The notes beneath the pieces were generated by a model. That model did no database searches, was not told where the DNA came from, and worked only from the letters and a program-made list of their open reading frames with translations. Shown here piece after piece: positions 13,786 through 15,470 of a stretch of DNA of 15,470 nucleotides (its first letter is position 1; the number at the start of each line of letters is the position of its first letter). Where the stretch lies: the NCBI GenBank assembly GCA_021443825.1, contig JABUTE010000244.1, positions 1 to 15,470 on the forward strand, in the 5' to 3' direction. The position numbers and the translations under genes are program-made. Source of the stretch: Bacillota bacterium. GTDB taxonomy: Bacteria > Bacillota > Clostridia > Peptostreptococcales > Anaerovoracaceae.

Positions 13786-15249
13786 CTATTCTTCGACCAC
13801 CAGCACCGTATCCAGGGTGGTGTCGGAGGGTCCGTGGATGTGGCCGTTTCTTGCCTTTACATCGTTCAGATAGTTCCAGACCTCTTCGGACATGCGCTCG
13901 CCCTGATAGATGAGAGGAATGCCGGGGGGATAGGGAGCGATATATTCCGCCATGACTCTGCCCTTGCAGTCTTCCCATTTGATGCGCTGCTTATGCTGCG
14001 AGAAATAGGCCTCTCTGGGGGTGATGACAAAATCGGGCTGAGGAGGCAGCTGGCGTGCGGCCGGAATGGGCTGGCCGCCGGCGAACCGCTTTGCAATATC
14101 CTTCAGGGCATCGACCAGCCGGTCCAGATCTTCCTTTTCGTTGGCGAAGGTAACGATGGCCAGCGCGTTGCGGTAATCGGCCAGCTCCAGGTCGACATTG
14201 TATTCGTCGAACAGCATCTGCTTTAACGCAAAGCCGGTCAGGCCCAGCTGCGAGGCGTTGATGGTCAGACGGGTATCATCAAGCTTGTAGATGCCTGCCT
14301 TTCCTTCCAGATCCTCTTTGGTGGCACAGCGGATGCCGGGAATTTGATTGATGGCTTCTCTCGTATCTCTTGCCAGCCGGAAGGCCGTATCGATCATCAT
14401 ATTGCCCTCGGTTGCCATATAATGCCTTGCCATATCCAGCGAGGTCATCAGGATGTAGTTGGGGCTGGTGCTCTGCACCAGATGCAGATTGGCTTCCAGC
14501 TGAGCCTTGTCGACCAGACTGGACTTGACATGGATCATGGAGCTCTGGGTAAGAGATCCGGTCACCTTATGGATGCTCTGCACAGCGATATCTGCTCCCT
14601 GGGCGATGGCACCGCCGGGAAGCTCGTCGCTGAAATAGCAATGTGCGCCGTGGGCCTCGTCTACCATGAGAATGGCATTGTGACGGTGGCAGACCTCGGC
14701 CAGCTCTTTGATGTTAGAGGTGATGCCGTAGTAAGAGGGGCTGACCACCATCATGCCCCGGCAGTCGGGATTTTCCTGAAACATGGCTTCTGCCTGCTCT
14801 GCGGTGATGCCGCCCTGCAGCCCCCATTCCTCTTCGATGTAGGGAGCGATGTAGACAGGCTTGGCGCCGCCCAGGATCAGGCCCATCAATGCCGACTTAT
14901 GAGCATTTCTGGGAATACAGATCTTCTGGCCGTTGACGGCGGTGGTGATCACGGCGACCTGGTTGCCGCAGGTGCTGCCATTTACCAGAAAATGGGTATA
15001 ATCTGAGCCCCATAGTTCAGAGGCCAGATCCTGGGCCTCTTTGATGGCGCCGGACGCATTGTGCAGATCGTCGCACAGGGGCGTTTCTGTCAGATCGAAG
15101 CTGAAGATCTTATCTCCGACCACTTCTCTCCATCTGGGATCGATACCTTTTTCATAGCGGTGACCGGGAATACGGAAATAGGCCGGTCTCTGCTCGGAAT
15201 ACTTCATCAAAGCATCGAACAGCGGTGTTTTGTTCTGGTCTAAAGTCAT
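13786..15249 (-). CDS. PLP-dependent Orn/Lys/Arg decarboxylase-family protein
   Basis: This 487-residue protein belongs to the fold-type I group of ornithine/lysine/arginine decarboxylases (YaaO/SpeA-like short form, without the N-terminal wing domain of E. coli LdcC/AdiA). The large domain begins with FRIPGHRYEKG (25-35) and has the substrate- and cofactor-site segment VNGSTCGNQ (89-97), DEAHGAH (197-203) and the PLP-binding lysine Lys228 in SIHKVTGSLTQ. The C-terminal domain includes YIAPYPPGIPLIYQGE. It likely makes a polyamine precursor (agmatine, cadaverine or putrescine); the substrate cannot be read from the sequence. ATG 15249 is preferred to the TTG four codons earlier, which directly abuts the AAGAAAGG site. 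It follows a racemase gene by 35 bases, suggesting one amino-acid-metabolism operon. Confidence 0.92.
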   Translation of the reverse strand: MTLDQNKTPLFDALMKYSEQRPAYFRIPGHRYEKGIDPRWREVVGDKIFSFDLTETPLCDDLHNASGAIKEAQDLASELWGSDYTHFLVNGSTCGNQVAVITTAVNGQKICIPRNAHKSALMGLILGGAKPVYIAPYIEEEWGLQGGITAEQAEAMFQENPDCRGMMVVSPSYYGITSNIKELAEVCHRHNAILMVDEAHGAHCYFSDELPGGAIAQGADIAVQSIHKVTGSLTQSSMIHVKSSLVDKAQLEANLHLVQSTSPNYILMTSLDMARHYMATEGNMMIDTAFRLARDTREAINQIPGIRCATKEDLEGKAGIYKLDDTRLTINASQLGLTGFALKQMLFDEYNVDLELADYRNALAIVTFANEKEDLDRLVDALKDIAKRFAGGQPIPAARQLPPQPDFVITPREAYFSQHKQRIKWEDCKGRVMAEYIAPYPPGIPLIYQGERMSEEVWNYLNDVKARNGHIHGPSDTTLDTVLVVEE

Positions 15250-15284
15250 TGCTAATTCCAACCTTTCTTAAAATTTGCTTGCAG

Positions 15285-15470
15285 CTATGCGCCCTTTCCC
15301 AGGCGGGGACGCTTGTCCATAAATTCGACGATCCTGGATGCGAGAATATCCATGGCGTCGACATACATATCGCGAAAACGGCCGTCTGCCTTGATGACCG
15401 AAAGCTCGGTGCAGGCCAGCAGGGCCGAAGCGCAGCCGGACTCTTCCAGATGATGGTGGATGATGTCAAG
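15285..15470 (-). CDS. Aspartate/glutamate racemase-family protein, C-terminal end only
   Basis: The 61 visible residues are the C-terminal end of a larger protein whose start lies beyond the right edge. The segment ALLACTELSVIK contains the cysteine (fragment residue 20) that matches the second catalytic Cys of cofactor-independent aspartate/glutamate racemases (GCTE-type motif). The tail DMYVDAMDILASRIVEFM matches the usual last helix, in which a conserved Asp starts D-x-x-x-I-L. These enzymes interconvert L- and D-amino acids using two cysteines; the first is not in the window. The stop lies 35 bases before the decarboxylase start on the same strand. Fragment length limits certainty about substrate. 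Confidence 0.78.
   Translation of the reverse strand, partial: LDIIHHHLEESGCASALLACTELSVIKADGRFRDMYVDAMDILASRIVEFMDKRPRLGKGA

Noticed and set aside
14344..15006. 220-residue plus-strand open frame opposite the decarboxylase
   Set aside because: Antisense shadow of a gene with a clear PLP-lysine motif; no independent support.
15152..15469. 105-residue minus-strand frame reaching the right edge
   Set aside because: It overlaps the decarboxylase start and is out of frame with the racemase C-terminus, which carries a recognisable ACTEL motif in the neighbouring frame.

Overview
The window looks like the chromosome of a moderately high-GC member of the Bacillota, most likely class Clostridia (Oscillospiraceae-like; this placement is inference). 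The evidence is the gdpP-rplI-dnaB gene order, a DnaD-type primosome protein, WalH/WalI/WalJ homologues, and AGGAGG-type ribosome binding sites with near-consensus SigA-type promoters in AT-rich gaps. No tRNA, rRNA, transposase, phage gene or CRISPR array was seen.

Region 1 (1-7138, minus strand) is a replication, c-di-AMP and cell-wall operon. It is read from a good promoter at 7110-7138 in the order gdpP (c-di-AMP phosphodiesterase), rplI (ribosomal protein bL9), dnaB (replicative helicase), a DnaD-type protein, and a membrane-anchored G5/M23 peptidase that runs off the left edge a few codons before its expected end. The DnaD-type protein carries an extra C-terminal coiled-coil and CxxC...CxC module that resembles the N-terminal part of clostridial helicase loaders without their ATPase domain.

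Region 2 (7202-7665, plus strand) holds a small ArsR-type repressor, divergent from gdpP, with its own promoter and a terminator shared with the converging operon.

Region 3 (7690-13053, minus strand) is a Wal-type cell-envelope operon: a small secreted protein, walH, walI, walJ, an HtrA protease and rlmH. Five of its six gene junctions overlap or nearly touch; the exception is walI-walJ (91 bases). It keeps the order walH-walI-walJ-htrA-rlmH, but the response regulator and kinase genes walR and walK that usually lead such a cluster are absent. A secreted protein of unknown function takes the first position. The upstream region contains a perfect match to the published WalR binding consensus inside a tandem array of 11-base units, placed over the -35 region of a promoter with a recognisable -10 but no good -35. 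The operon therefore appears to be wired to a WalRK system encoded elsewhere.

Region 4 (13062-13741, plus strand) is a ribonuclease HI gene with an enlarged C-terminal loop, followed by a 113-base gap with no recognised gene and a strong terminator. Region 5 (13786-15470, minus strand) is the C-terminal end of an aspartate/glutamate-type racemase followed closely by a PLP-dependent Orn/Lys/Arg-type decarboxylase.

The most interesting items are the WalR-box array on a walRK-less operon, the DnaD/helicase-loader hybrid, and the 5'-end dyad just after the Wal-operon promoter.
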